Notes: generated from the letters alone by a model not told the origin. DNA of 53,585 nt from Mycolicibacterium agri (GCF_002553505.1 NZ_PDCP01000042.1:1-53585); one strand, 5' to 3'. Positions 39,401 to 46,151 are shown, counted from the first letter of the stretch. Numbers and translations: made by a program.

Positions 39401-42400
39401 AATTGGGCGAGGTGCAGGCGGCGCTGGCGGCGTTCGACGGCGTCGACCAGGCGGTCGTGATCGCTCGCGAAGACCGCCCCGGCGACAAGCGACTCGTCGG
39501 CTACATCACCGGGACCGCCGATCCTGCGGCGCTGCGCGCGGATTTGGCGCGTCGGCTGCCGGACTTCATGGTGCCCGCGGTCATCATGACGATCGACGCG
39601 GTGCCCTTGACCGTCAACGGAAAGCTCGACAAGCGCGCGCTGCCGGCCCCCGACTACGGCGACGCGGTCGGGTACCGCGCGCCGACCACCGCCATCGAGG
39701 AACTGTTGGCAGGCATCTTCTGCCACGTGCTCGGTTTGGAGCGCGTGGGAGTCGACGCCTCGTTCTTCGACCTCGGCGGTGACTCGCTGTCGGCCATGCG
39801 GACCATCGCGGCGATCAACGCCGCGCTGGAATCCCAACTCGGCGTGCGCGCGTTGTTCGAGGCGCCGACGGTGGCGCAGTTGGCGGCGCGGGTCAGCACC
39901 GGCAACGGTGGCTTCGAGCCGCTGGTGGCAGTCGAGCGGCCGCCGGTGATTCCGCTGTCGTTCGCGCAGAACCGATTGTGGTTCATCGACCAATTGCAGG
40001 GCCCGTCACCGGTTTACAACATCGCAGTGGCGCTGCGACTGGCCGGGCCGCTGAACGTCGATGCGCTGAGCTTGGCGCTGCGTGATGTGGTGGATCGTCA
40101 CGAGAGCCTGCGCACGCTGTTCCCGGCGGTCGACGGCACCCCGCACCAGATGGTGATCGGCTCCGACGAGGTCGACTTCGGCTGGAAGGTCGTCGACGCC
40201 GACGGCTGGTCGGTGACTCAGCTGACCGAGGTGGTGGAGGAGACGGCAGGCTACGTCTTCGACCTGACCTCCGAGATCCCCCTACGCGCAAAGCTTTTGC
40301 GTGTCAGCGACGACGAACATGTGCTGGTGGCCGTGGTGCACCACATCGCCGCGGACGGTTTGTCGGTGATGCCGTTGATGCGCGATCTGGATGCCGCCTA
40401 CGTCAGCCGGTGCGCGGGACATGCGCCGCAGTGGTCGCCGTTGCCCGTTCAGTACGTCGATTTCAGCCTGTGGCAGCGCGCCCAGCTCGGCGAACTGCAG
40501 GATTCCGACAGCCGGATCGCCGCGCAGCTCGCGTACTGGGAAGACACGCTGGCCGGAATGCCTGAGCGGCTTGACCTTCCGACCGACCGCCCGTATCCGA
40601 CGGTGGCCGATCAGCGCGGCGCCACCACGGCCGTGCAGTGGCCTGCCGAACTGCAGCAGAAAGTTGCTCGGGTCGCCCGTGAGCAGAACGCGACCAGTTT
40701 CATGGTGGTACAAGCCGCGTTGGCGGCCCTGCTGAGCAAGCTCGCCGCGACCAGCGACGTGGCGGTCGGGTTCCCCATCGCCGGGCGCAGCGCCCCTGTC
40801 CTCGACGACCTGGTCGGGTTCTTCGTCAACACACTGGTGTTGCGCGTCGATCTGACCGGCGACCCCACCGGCGGCGAGCTGATCGCCCAGGTGCGGCAGC
40901 GCAGCCTCGGCGCCTACGAGCATCAGGATGTTCCGTTCGAGGTTCTCGTTGAACGGCTCAAGCCCACCCGCAGCCTGACCCATCATCCCCTGGTGCAGGT
41001 GATGCTGGGCTGGCAGAGTTGGCACGGCACCGACAACGGCGACTCCGTCACCCTCGGTGATCTCGACGTCACCCCGTTGCGGGCCGAAACCCACACCGCC
41101 CGCACCGATTTGACCTTCTCGCTGGCCGAGCGGTGGACCGAGTCCGGCGAACCGGCCGGCATCGGCGGGGAGGTCGAATTCCGCACGGACGTGTTCGACG
41201 CGAGCACCATCGAGGTGTTGGTCGAGCGGTTGCGGCGAGTACTCGACTCGATGGTGGCAGACCCGGACCGACCGCTCTCGTCGATCGACGTGCTCGACGC
41301 GGACGAGCATGCCCGCCTCGACGCCTGGGGCAACCGGGCGGTCCTCAGCGCGCCGATGGCGGCGACCGACTCCATCCCGGCGATGTTCGCAGCACAGGTC
41401 GCGCGTGCTCCGGAAGCGGTGGCCGTCACGTTCGAGGACCAGTCGCTGACCTACCGCGAACTCGACGAGGCATCGAACCGGTTGGCGCACTTGCTCGTCG
41501 AGCACGGTGCGGGCCCGGGGCAGCGGGTGGCGCTGCTGCTGAACCGTTCCGCGCAGGCGGTGATGGCGCTCATGGCGGTCCTCAAAACCGGGGCGGCGTA
41601 CCTGTCGATCGACCCGGCCCACCCGACCGCGCGGATGCAGTTCATGCTCGGTGACGCCGCACCGGTCGCCGCGGTCACCACCGCGGCGCTGGCCGAGCGG
41701 CTCGACGGGTGCGGCGTCACGGTCATCGACATCGCCGACCCCCGCATCGGTGAGCAGCCCGATACAGCTCTGCCTGCACCTGCGGCCGAGAACATCGCGT
41801 ACCTGATCTACACCTCCGGCACCACGGGTACGCCGAAAGGCGTTGCGGTTACCCACCACAACGTCACCCGGCTACTGAAGACGCTTGACGAGGATCTGGA
41901 GCTGTCGGCGGGCCAGGTGTGGACGCAGTGCCATTCGTTGGCGTTCGACTTCTCGGTGTGGGAGATCTTCGGCGCCCTGCTGTACGGCGGCCGTGTGGTG
42001 GTGGTGCCCGACGCGGTGGTGCGGTCGCCCGAAGACCTTCACGATCTGCTCGTCGACGAACGCGTCACGATGCTGAGCCAGACCCCGTCGGCGTTTTACG
42101 CGCTGCAGACCGCCGACGCCTTGCAGCGCGACCGCGGCGACGAGCTCAAGCTGGAGACGGTGGTGTTCGGCGGCGAAGCGCTGGAGCCTGGGCGCCTGGA
42201 GACCTGGATGCACCGGCATCCGGGGCTGCCCCGGCTGATCAACATGTACGGCATCACCGAAACCACGGTGCACGCCTCCTTCCGCGAGATCGTCGACAGC
42301 GACCGCGAGAACGCGGTCAGCCCGATCGGCTCGCCGCTGGCGCATCTCAGTTTCTTCGTGCTGGACAAGTGGTTGTGCCGAGTGCCTGCCGGAGTGGTCG

Positions 42401-45400
42401 GTGAGCTCTACGTTGCCGGTGCGGGTTTGGCGTGCGGCTATGTCGGCCGGCCGGATCTGACGTCGACGCGATTCGTGGCGTGCCCGTTCGGTGGTCCCGG
42501 CGCGCGGATGTATCGCACCGGCGACCTGGCGTCATGGAGTCCCGACGGTCAGCTGCGGTATATGGGCCGCATCGACGATCAGGTGAAGATCCGCGGCTAC
42601 CGCATCGAGCTGGGTGAGATCCAAGCGGCGCTGAACGCTCTCGACGGGGTCGACCAGGCGGTGGTGATCGCGCGCGAGGACCGCCCCGGCGACAAGCGGT
42701 TGGTGGGCTATGTCACCGGCACCGCGGATCCGACCGCCGCCCGGGCTGCGCTCAGCCAGCGGCTGCCTGCATACATGGTGCCGACAGCGGTGGTCGCGAT
42801 GGAAAAGCTGCCGCTAACGGTCAACGGCAAGCTCGACACCCGCGCGCTGCCGTCGCCGGAATATCAAGAGGTCGACCATTACCGCGCACCGGGCAACCAC
42901 ACCGAGGAAGTCCTCGCCCGCATCTATGCCCAGGTGCTCGGGCTGGAACGGGTCGGAGTCGACGACTCGTTCTTCGAACTCGGCGGCGACAGCATCCTGT
43001 CGATGCAAGTGGCCGCGCGTGCGATCAGTGCCGGTGTAAAGGTCAGGCCCCGAGACATTTTCGTCGAGCAGACAGTCTCGCGGGTGGCGCGGGCGGCGAA
43101 GCTGGTCTGGGTCGTGGTGCGTGACGACGGCAAACAGGGCGTCGAAAACGTTGTGGCCACGCCGATCATGCGGTGGTTGCAGCGTGCCGACGGTGCGGTC
43201 GATCAGTTCAACCAGACCGTGGTGCTGCAGGCGCCCGCAGGCGTGACCGAAACCGACGTCGTCGTGGTGTTGCAGGCCCTGCTGGACCGGCATGCGATGT
43301 TGCGGGCCCGCGTCGACGACCAGTGGGGCAGAGGCGCGCCGTGGTCGTTGACCGTGCCCGAAGCCGGGACCGTGCAGGCGGGCGGCTGCGTGTACTCGGT
43401 TGATGTGCTGTCGGAAGCGGCTGTGCAGGAGGCGCGTTCGCGGTTGAACCCCGAGGCCGGGGCGATGCTGTCGGCGGTGTGGGCGTCCGAAACGAACCAG
43501 CTGGTGCTGATGATCCACCACCTGGCCGTCGACGGCGTGTCGTGGCGAATCCTGTTGGAAGACCTCAACGTTGCGTGGGCGCAGCATCGCAGTGGCCAGC
43601 CGGTGGCGTTGTCGTCGGGTGGGACGTCGTTCGCCAGGTGGGCGCAACTGCTCGAGGAACACGCCCACGATCCTGCGGTGGTGGCGCAGGCGGAGGCGTG
43701 GCGGCAGATCGCCGCCGTGCCTGCGCCGTTGCCCACGGTGGAGCCCGGCGTCGACACCTTCGCCAACGCCGAACATCTTTCGCTGCAACTCGATGTCGAG
43801 AGCAGCCGCATGCTGCTCGGCGAAGTGCCCACCGCGTTCCATGCCGGTGTGCAGGACGTGCTGTTGATCGCGTTCGGGTTGGCGGTGGCGGAGTTCCTCG
43901 GCGGCGGTTCGTCACCGGTGGGCATCGACGTCGAAGGGCACGGCCGCGCCGAGGAGGTGGCCGATGACGTCGACCTGTCCCGCACGGTCGGGTGGTTCAC
44001 GGTCAAATATCCGGTGTCGTTGACAATCGGTGGACTGTCCTGGGCTCAGGTGGTGGCCGGCGACGCCGCGCTCGGAGCGGTGGTCAAGAACGCCAAGGAA
44101 CAACTGCGGGCCATGCCCGATGGGTTGACCTACGGGGTGTTGCGCTACCTGAACCGAGACGTCGACCTCGACGGTCCCGACCCGCAGATCGGCTTCAACT
44201 ATCTCGGCCGACTCGGTGCCGCGGCGAACGAACTCTCCGACGACTTCTGGCGGGTCAGCCCGGACAGTGGGGATATCGCGGGCGCAAGCCTGAAAATCCC
44301 GCTGACGCTGCCGCACACCATCGAGTTGAACGCCAGCACCGCCGACACCGAGTCCGGCCCGCGGCTGCAGGCCAACTGGACATGGGCGCCCTCGGCCGTG
44401 GAGGAGGACCAAGTCAGCCGACTGAGCCGACTGTGGTTCGAAGCGCTGGCCGGACTATGCGTGTTCGTGCGCCGAGGCGGGGGCGGACTGACCGTGTCGG
44501 ACATCCTTCCGGCCCGGCTGCGCCAGCAGCAGATCGACGAGCTCGAGCGGCAGTACCGCATCGCCGACGTGCTGCCGATGACACCGCTGCAGCAGGGACT
44601 GGCCTACCACGCCAATGCTTCCCACGAGCGAGGCGACGACACCTACGCGGTGCAGCTGGACATCTCGCTGAGCGGTCCGCTCGACGTGCAGCGGCTGCAG
44701 CAGGCGGTGCAGACGGTGGTCAACCGGCATCCGAACCTGGCTGCCCGGTTCTGCCATCAGTTCGACGAGCCGGTCCAGGTGATCCCGGCCGACCCCGCAC
44801 CGGGCTGGCGATACCTCGAGTTGGATGCCGAAGCGTCGCAGGACGAGATCGGGCAGCTGGCCGCCGCCGAGCGCGCCGCGGTATGCGATTTGGCCAATCC
44901 GCCGGCTCTGCGAGTCGCCGTGATCCGGACGGGCGCGGACCGTCACCGGCTCCTGCTGACCAACCACCACATCCTGATGGACGGGTGGTCGCTGCAAGTC
45001 TTCCTGCAGGAAGTCTTCACGTCTTACCTCGGGCAGCGGCTCCCCGCCGCCGTTGCCTACCGCAGGTTCTTCGACTGGCTGGCCGACAGGGACCGGTCAG
45101 CGGCCGAAGACGCTTGGCGTCGTGCGCTGGCCGGCTTCGCCGCGCCGACGTTGGTGGGACCACAGGACCGCCTGGGTGTGGGGCCGCGAAATGCGAAGTC
45201 GTTCCGCCTGTCTGAGGAGACGACGCAGGCGGTCAACGAGCTGGCGCGCACGAGTCAGACCACGGTCAGCACGGTGCTGCAGGGCGCCTGGGCGCTGCTG
45301 TTGGCCTGGCTGACCGGTCAACGCGATGTCGCGTTCGGCGCAGTGGTTTCGGGTCGGCCGGCAGACGTGCCCGGCGCGGATTCGATGGTCGGCCTGCTGA

Positions 45401-46137
45401 TCAACACGGTTCCGGTGCGAGCGAACATCACGCCGACCACGACCGTCGCCGACCTGCTCGACCAACTGCAGGTCGCCCACAACCACACGCTCGAACACCA
45501 GTATCTGGGGTTGCGCGACATCCACCGGGTCACCGGTCTCGAGCGGCTCTTCGACACGGTCTTCGTGTATGAGAACTACCCGACCGTGGCCGCCGCCTCG
45601 TCCGACGGCGCCGACGAATTGGTGATCAGCGACGTCGGCATCCGCGATTACTACCACTACCCGCTTGCGGTCCAGGCGGTTCCTGGCGCCGAACTCGAGC
45701 TGCGCGTGCAGTTCCGCTCAGATGTCTTCGATGCGGCCGAAATCGACGCAGTGACTGCGCAATTCCGGCGTGTGGTGGAGGCGATGGTCTCCGACCCGAA
45801 GCTGCCCTTGGCATCGACGGAGCTGATGGACGGCCGTGAACTCGCTCCGGGGACCGCCGAGCCGACGCAGGCCAGCGCCACCGGCGGGGATGGCGAATAC
45901 CGTGCTCCGGCAACGCTTGTCGAGCAGATCGTGGCCGGGATCTACGCCACCATTTTGGGTCGGGACCGCGTGGGTGTGGACGAGTCGTTCATCGACCTGG
46001 GCGGCGATTCCGTATCGGCGATGCGGGCGGTCGCCGCGATCAACGCAGCCTTGGACGTCGACCTGCCAGTCAGCACGCTGTTGGACGCGTCGTCGGTTCG
46101 ACGGTTGAGCCAACGACTGGCGGACCAGGCTGAGTAA
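27208..46137 (+). CDS. Nonribosomal peptide synthetase 2 (A domain of module 3 to terminal C-T)
   Basis: A 6,309-aa megaenzyme with domains A3 (about 40-540), T3, E2 (633-1080), C4 (1100-1510), A4 (1545-2020), T4, C5 (2125-2560), A5 (2600-3090), T5, C6 (3193-3640), A6 (3670-4140), T6, C7 (4245-4690), A7 (4720-5210), T7, E3 (5312-5770), C8 (5782-6200) and T8 (6228-6309). Every C and E domain has HHxxxDG, every A domain has NGKLD, and every carrier domain has LGGDS. There is no thioesterase or reductase after T8. ATG at 27208 overlaps the stop of NRPS1 by four bases, so the two subunits should be made in similar amounts. It converges on the next gene with a 14-bp gap. Confidence 0.95.
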   Translation: MTAGAGRRLLSIDLLDGGEHAQLDDWGNKAVLTQPRTASQSIPELFAAQAARNPDAVALTFADVSMTYRELHARSNQLAHMLIDHGARPGQRVALLFPRSADAIVAILAVLKTGAAYLPIDPAVPAARVEFLIGDAAPMAALTTSELAGRLDDFDLPVIDVADPRIGDHATDDLPAPSAEDVAYLIYTSGTTGRPKGVAITHHNVTELMRSLGARIETADQVWSQWHSLAFDVSVCEMWGALLHGGRLVIVSESTARSPEDFHALLATEKVTVLSQTPSAFYALQSADAVQQEQRGQLELQTVIFAGEALEPVRLAKWMSNHPRLPRLINMYGTTETTVHASFREIVAADAESTASPVGVPLDHLAFFVLDGWLRPVSPGVVGELYIAGSGAGYGYVGRAGLTSSRFVACPFGGPGARMYRTGDLARWSDDGELIYLGRSDDQVKIRGYRIELGEVQAALASCEGVDQAAVVVREDRPGDKRLVGYITGSADPSEIRTALAETLPAYMVPVAVVALQALPLTVNGKLDKRALPAPEYQNADRYRAPANEVEKVLAEIYSQVLGLERVGVDESFFELGGDSILSMQVVSRARAAGVLCRPRDIFVEQTVSRLAQVARVTDGAAAGAHDDGVGPVVATPIMRWLQQMDGAVGQFNQSVVVQAPAAVAEADVVVLLQALMDRHATLRMRVENDGADAWAMRVPEAGSVRADECLHVVDALSDAALVQARSRLNPSAGAMVSAVWATETNQLALIVHHLAIDGVSWRILLEDLNMAWAQLHRGQPVSLSAGGTSFARWSRLLADYAQSPHVVEHADTWRRVTTIPAALPAVRPERDTYASAGHLSMELDGETTRILLGDVPAAFHAGVQDVLLVAFALALAEFLGEHTAPLGIDVEGHGRHEELGDDVDLSHTVGWFTTKYPVALNVGGLSWGQVAAGEAALGAVLKRAKEQLRSLPDGFTYGLLRYLNPEVDLDGPDPAIGFNYLGRLGGSAELSDDLWRISQQGLTSAGAAAAAVAMPLMHTLDLNAGTIEVGTELRLQANWTWAPSALDHEQVSRLNRLWFDALTGICAHVRTGGGGLTPSDIAPARLTQQQIDELSADQRIADVLPLTPVQHGLLFHASAAEKDENDVYAVQLAFSITGHLNHHRLRDAVDSVVARHPNLVARFCSQFDEPVQVIPADPAPAWRYVELDTNGRGPDAQIAQVCAADRAAVGELSDQPPFRVAVIRIGEHEHRCVFTFHHIVIDGWSLPILLREIFANYYGHQLPPPVPYRNFVAWLADRDTDAAHAVWRDVLAGFGNPTLVAPQGRLRLGQRAVASFRVPEEATRSVGELARSLHTTVNTVLQAAWAQLLMSMTGQRDVAFGVALSGRPAEVAGSESMVGLMINTVPVRANSTSSTTVAELLDRLQSAYSDTLEHQYLALNDIHHITGHDQLFDTLFVYENYPIDAAMSGDDGLVISDVNARENNHYPLAVMVLPGSELGLRVEFDTDVFDAADVDALVARLQRILAAMTADPERRLSSIDLLDRDELVRLNSWANREVLTQPRTPVSIPAVFAQQVARTPEAVALTFAGRSMTYRELDEASDRLANVLAANGAAPGRSVALLAPRSADAIVAIFAVLKTGAAYLPIDPAVPATRLEFMLADAAPVAAVTTAQLRTRLASADVPVIEIDKCAVDDAAGPEPVGPSPDDIAYIIYTSGTTGVPKGVAITHANVTAELETLPAGLPSGPGTTWSQWHSLVFDVSVWELMGALLHGTRLVIVPEAVAGSPQELHDLLVAEKVDVIYQTPSAARMLAPQGLERAALVVAGEACPAEVVERWAPGRTMINAYGPTEATIYAAISAPLSPGQGAVPIGSPVPNGATFVLDQWLRPVPPGVVGELYLAGEGVGVGYVNRSGLTSTRFLACPFGGPGSRMYRTGDLVYWDADGQLVYLGRGDEQVKIRGYRIELGEIQTTMNALDGVEQAVVIAREDRPGDKRLVGYITGTADPGAVRTALAEKLPAYMVPAAVVVIDALPLTVNGKLDRRALPAPEFSDAGGYRAPSTAIEEILAGIYAQVLGLDRVGVDDSFFDLGGDSLSAMRVIASINAGLDARLGVRVLFEAPTVAQLATRVAAGDEALDPLVATERPDVVPLSFAQSRLWFLDQLQGPSPVYNMPVALRLSGHLDADALGAALSDVIARHESLRTVFPAVDGTPRQLVLPAERADFGWRVIDATAWTPEQLDDAIGEIVRHPFGLDSEIPLRASLFTVAEDEHILVAVAHHIAADGWSITPLVRDLSLAYASRSTGRAPDWAPLTVQYADFTLWQRAQFGDLDDNSSRIAAQLAYWQEALAGLPERIQLPTDRPYPPVADQRGATVSVEWPGELQQRVADVAREHSATSFMVMQAALAVLLSKIATSSDVAVGFPIAGRRDPALDDLVGTFINTLVLRVDLAGDPTVADVLAQVRQRSLAAYDHQDVPFEVLVERLNPTRSRTHHPLVQVMLAWQNFAGQETPTAGLALGDLQATPLPADTHTARMDLTFSLAERWTDAGQCAGIAGTVEFRTDVFEASTIEALVQRLRRVLDAMVADPHKRLSSVDLLDDNERVRLDDWGNRGVLTAPVPPSLSIPAIFAEQVARAPEAVAVRSEALCVTYRELDEASNRLAHTLIEYGAGPGQRVAVLLPRSAEAVASLLAVLKTGAAYVPMDPAHPPARMDFMLADAAPVAALTTEALADRFSGSGVAVIDVNDPNIAGKPASPLPGPSADDVAYLIYTSGTTGKPKGVAVTHRNVTRLLATLDEDLQLSTKPVWSQCHSLAFDFSVWEIWGALLYGGRVVVVPDAVVRSAADLRALLASERVSMLSQTPSAFYALQSADAADGDGELVLDAVVFGGEALEPQRLRGWLDKHPESPRLINMYGITETTVHASIRQIGAADLDGSDSPIGVPLDHLAFFVLDANLRQVPVGVVGELYVAGAGLACGYVGRSSLTSTRFVACPFGGPGARMYRTGDVVRWGADGQLQYLGRADDQVKIRGYRIELGEVQAALASVDGVAQSAVIAREDRPGDKRLVGYVTGTASPAEIRAAMAAKLPGYMVPAAVVVLDALPLTVNGKLDTRALPAPDYQESDHYRAPSTPTEDVLAGIYAQVLGLQRVGVDDSFFDLGGDSLSAMRVVAAINKALNVELAVRTLFEAPTVAELAPHVDAGGRGLDALVAGERPAAIPLSFAQSRLWFLDQLQGPSPVYNLAVALQLHGHLDVEALGAALGDVVSRHESLRTVFPAPDGMPQQVVLTAERADFGWEVVDATGWPADQLTEAVGATARYPFDLAAEIPLQAKLFRVADHEQILVAVVHHIAADGVSVGPLVRDLGVAYASRSAGRAPDWSPLPVQYVDYALWQREQFGDVDDSHSRIAAQLSYWQDALAGMPERLELPTDRPYPSVADQRGATVDLDWPADLQRRVREVAVAHDATSFMVVQAALAVLLATHSASSDVAVGFPIAGRRDPALDELVGFFVNTLVLRVDVAGDPTVTELLDQVRHRSLAAYEHQDVPFEMLVERLNPIRSLTHHPLVQVMLAWQNWQDSDPAADLALGDLQVAPLPVDMHTARLDLAFSIGERWSPGGEPAGIGGAVQFRTDVFDASTIETLLDRLRRILDLMVADPGRRLSSIDVLDPAEHSRLDEWGNKAVLEAAASAAPSVTEVFDAQVARVPDKAALTFEGRSLTYRELDEAANRLAHMLTEHGARPGEVVALLLPRTDQAVVAILAVLKSGAAYVPIDPAVPAARLQFVLTDAKPIAAITTADLADRLDATGLTVLDVDDPRIDTYRSDALPPARPDDIAYVIYTSGTTGVPKGVAITHANVTQLLEHLDAGLPPASTWAQCHSLAFDVSVWEILAPLLRGGRVVVVPDSVVRAPEDLHALLIEEHVEVLTQTPTAVAAMSPEGLESLTLVTAGEACPPEVVDRWAPGRVMINAYGPTETTMCVAISAPLQPGPGVVPIGSPVPGAGLFVLDDWLRPVPAGVVGELYLAGHGVGVGYLDRSGLTASRFVACPFGGHGERMYRTGDLVRWGADGQLEYLGRADEQVKIRGYRIELGEVQAALAAFDGVDQAVVIAREDRPGDKRLVGYITGTADPAALRADLARRLPDFMVPAVIMTIDAVPLTVNGKLDKRALPAPDYGDAVGYRAPTTAIEELLAGIFCHVLGLERVGVDASFFDLGGDSLSAMRTIAAINAALESQLGVRALFEAPTVAQLAARVSTGNGGFEPLVAVERPPVIPLSFAQNRLWFIDQLQGPSPVYNIAVALRLAGPLNVDALSLALRDVVDRHESLRTLFPAVDGTPHQMVIGSDEVDFGWKVVDADGWSVTQLTEVVEETAGYVFDLTSEIPLRAKLLRVSDDEHVLVAVVHHIAADGLSVMPLMRDLDAAYVSRCAGHAPQWSPLPVQYVDFSLWQRAQLGELQDSDSRIAAQLAYWEDTLAGMPERLDLPTDRPYPTVADQRGATTAVQWPAELQQKVARVAREQNATSFMVVQAALAALLSKLAATSDVAVGFPIAGRSAPVLDDLVGFFVNTLVLRVDLTGDPTGGELIAQVRQRSLGAYEHQDVPFEVLVERLKPTRSLTHHPLVQVMLGWQSWHGTDNGDSVTLGDLDVTPLRAETHTARTDLTFSLAERWTESGEPAGIGGEVEFRTDVFDASTIEVLVERLRRVLDSMVADPDRPLSSIDVLDADEHARLDAWGNRAVLSAPMAATDSIPAMFAAQVARAPEAVAVTFEDQSLTYRELDEASNRLAHLLVEHGAGPGQRVALLLNRSAQAVMALMAVLKTGAAYLSIDPAHPTARMQFMLGDAAPVAAVTTAALAERLDGCGVTVIDIADPRIGEQPDTALPAPAAENIAYLIYTSGTTGTPKGVAVTHHNVTRLLKTLDEDLELSAGQVWTQCHSLAFDFSVWEIFGALLYGGRVVVVPDAVVRSPEDLHDLLVDERVTMLSQTPSAFYALQTADALQRDRGDELKLETVVFGGEALEPGRLETWMHRHPGLPRLINMYGITETTVHASFREIVDSDRENAVSPIGSPLAHLSFFVLDKWLCRVPAGVVGELYVAGAGLACGYVGRPDLTSTRFVACPFGGPGARMYRTGDLASWSPDGQLRYMGRIDDQVKIRGYRIELGEIQAALNALDGVDQAVVIAREDRPGDKRLVGYVTGTADPTAARAALSQRLPAYMVPTAVVAMEKLPLTVNGKLDTRALPSPEYQEVDHYRAPGNHTEEVLARIYAQVLGLERVGVDDSFFELGGDSILSMQVAARAISAGVKVRPRDIFVEQTVSRVARAAKLVWVVVRDDGKQGVENVVATPIMRWLQRADGAVDQFNQTVVLQAPAGVTETDVVVVLQALLDRHAMLRARVDDQWGRGAPWSLTVPEAGTVQAGGCVYSVDVLSEAAVQEARSRLNPEAGAMLSAVWASETNQLVLMIHHLAVDGVSWRILLEDLNVAWAQHRSGQPVALSSGGTSFARWAQLLEEHAHDPAVVAQAEAWRQIAAVPAPLPTVEPGVDTFANAEHLSLQLDVESSRMLLGEVPTAFHAGVQDVLLIAFGLAVAEFLGGGSSPVGIDVEGHGRAEEVADDVDLSRTVGWFTVKYPVSLTIGGLSWAQVVAGDAALGAVVKNAKEQLRAMPDGLTYGVLRYLNRDVDLDGPDPQIGFNYLGRLGAAANELSDDFWRVSPDSGDIAGASLKIPLTLPHTIELNASTADTESGPRLQANWTWAPSAVEEDQVSRLSRLWFEALAGLCVFVRRGGGGLTVSDILPARLRQQQIDELERQYRIADVLPMTPLQQGLAYHANASHERGDDTYAVQLDISLSGPLDVQRLQQAVQTVVNRHPNLAARFCHQFDEPVQVIPADPAPGWRYLELDAEASQDEIGQLAAAERAAVCDLANPPALRVAVIRTGADRHRLLLTNHHILMDGWSLQVFLQEVFTSYLGQRLPAAVAYRRFFDWLADRDRSAAEDAWRRALAGFAAPTLVGPQDRLGVGPRNAKSFRLSEETTQAVNELARTSQTTVSTVLQGAWALLLAWLTGQRDVAFGAVVSGRPADVPGADSMVGLLINTVPVRANITPTTTVADLLDQLQVAHNHTLEHQYLGLRDIHRVTGLERLFDTVFVYENYPTVAAASSDGADELVISDVGIRDYYHYPLAVQAVPGAELELRVQFRSDVFDAAEIDAVTAQFRRVVEAMVSDPKLPLASTELMDGRELAPGTAEPTQASATGGDGEYRAPATLVEQIVAGIYATILGRDRVGVDESFIDLGGDSVSAMRAVAAINAALDVDLPVSTLLDASSVRRLSQRLADQAE
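30500..33540 (+). other. NRPS module 4: C4 - A4 - T4
   Basis: C4 is of the D-donor type (LPLTPVQHGLLFH, FHHIVIDGWS). The A4 pocket is D-V-W-S-V-A-A-I-Y, the same nine residues as A2, so residues 2 and 4 should be the same amino acid in opposite configurations. T4 has LGGDSL and is followed directly by C5. Confidence 0.75.
33589..36740 (+). other. NRPS module 5: C5 - A5 (Thr) - T5
   Basis: The C5 start (PLSFAQSRLWFLDQLQGPSP) is of the L-donor type. The A5 pocket D-F-W-S-V-G-M-V-H agrees with the established Thr code D-F-W-N-I-G-M-V-H apart from conservative changes. There is no E domain, so L-Thr is predicted. Its hydroxyl is a possible glycosylation, acylation or lactonisation site. Confidence 0.82.
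36793..39895 (+). other. NRPS module 6: C6 - A6 (Phe-like) - T6
   Basis: The A6 pocket D-V-W-T-V-A-A-M-C differs from GrsA Phe (D-A-W-T-I-A-A-I-C) only by conservative aliphatic changes at three positions, so Phe or a close aromatic residue is likely. C6 and T6 motifs are intact (VHHIAADGVS, LGGDSL). There is no E domain. Confidence 0.78.
39949..44480 (+). other. NRPS module 7: C7 - A7 (Thr) - T7 - E3
   Basis: The A7 pocket is D-F-W-S-V-G-M-V-H, identical to A5, hence Thr. T7 has LGGDSI and E3 has IHHLAVDGVSW, EGHGR and RTVGWFTVKYPV, so D-Thr or D-allo-Thr is predicted, as in GPLs. C7 lies downstream of module 6 and is of the L-donor type (VHHIAADGLS). Confidence 0.8.
44550..46134 (+). other. 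NRPS module 8 remnant: C8 - T8 without an adenylation domain
   Basis: C8 (LPMTPLQQGLAYH; NHHILMDGWS at about 44960) has its full catalytic motif. The usual C-to-A linker (MVSDPKLPLASTELMD, about 45783-45831) is followed after about 20 residues by the usual A-to-T linker and T8 (YRAPATLVEQIVAGIY, then LGGDSVSAM at about 46000). The roughly 1,500 bp of an A domain are absent. T8 keeps its phosphopantetheine Ser. Confidence 0.85.
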
Positions 46138-46151
46138 ACCCGCTGCCGCAG

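Noticed and set aside
18293..46137. Identification as GPL synthetases mps1/mps2
   Set aside because: The module count (seven A domains), the position of E domains and the absence of a terminal reductase do not match the GPL tetrapeptide-alaninol line.
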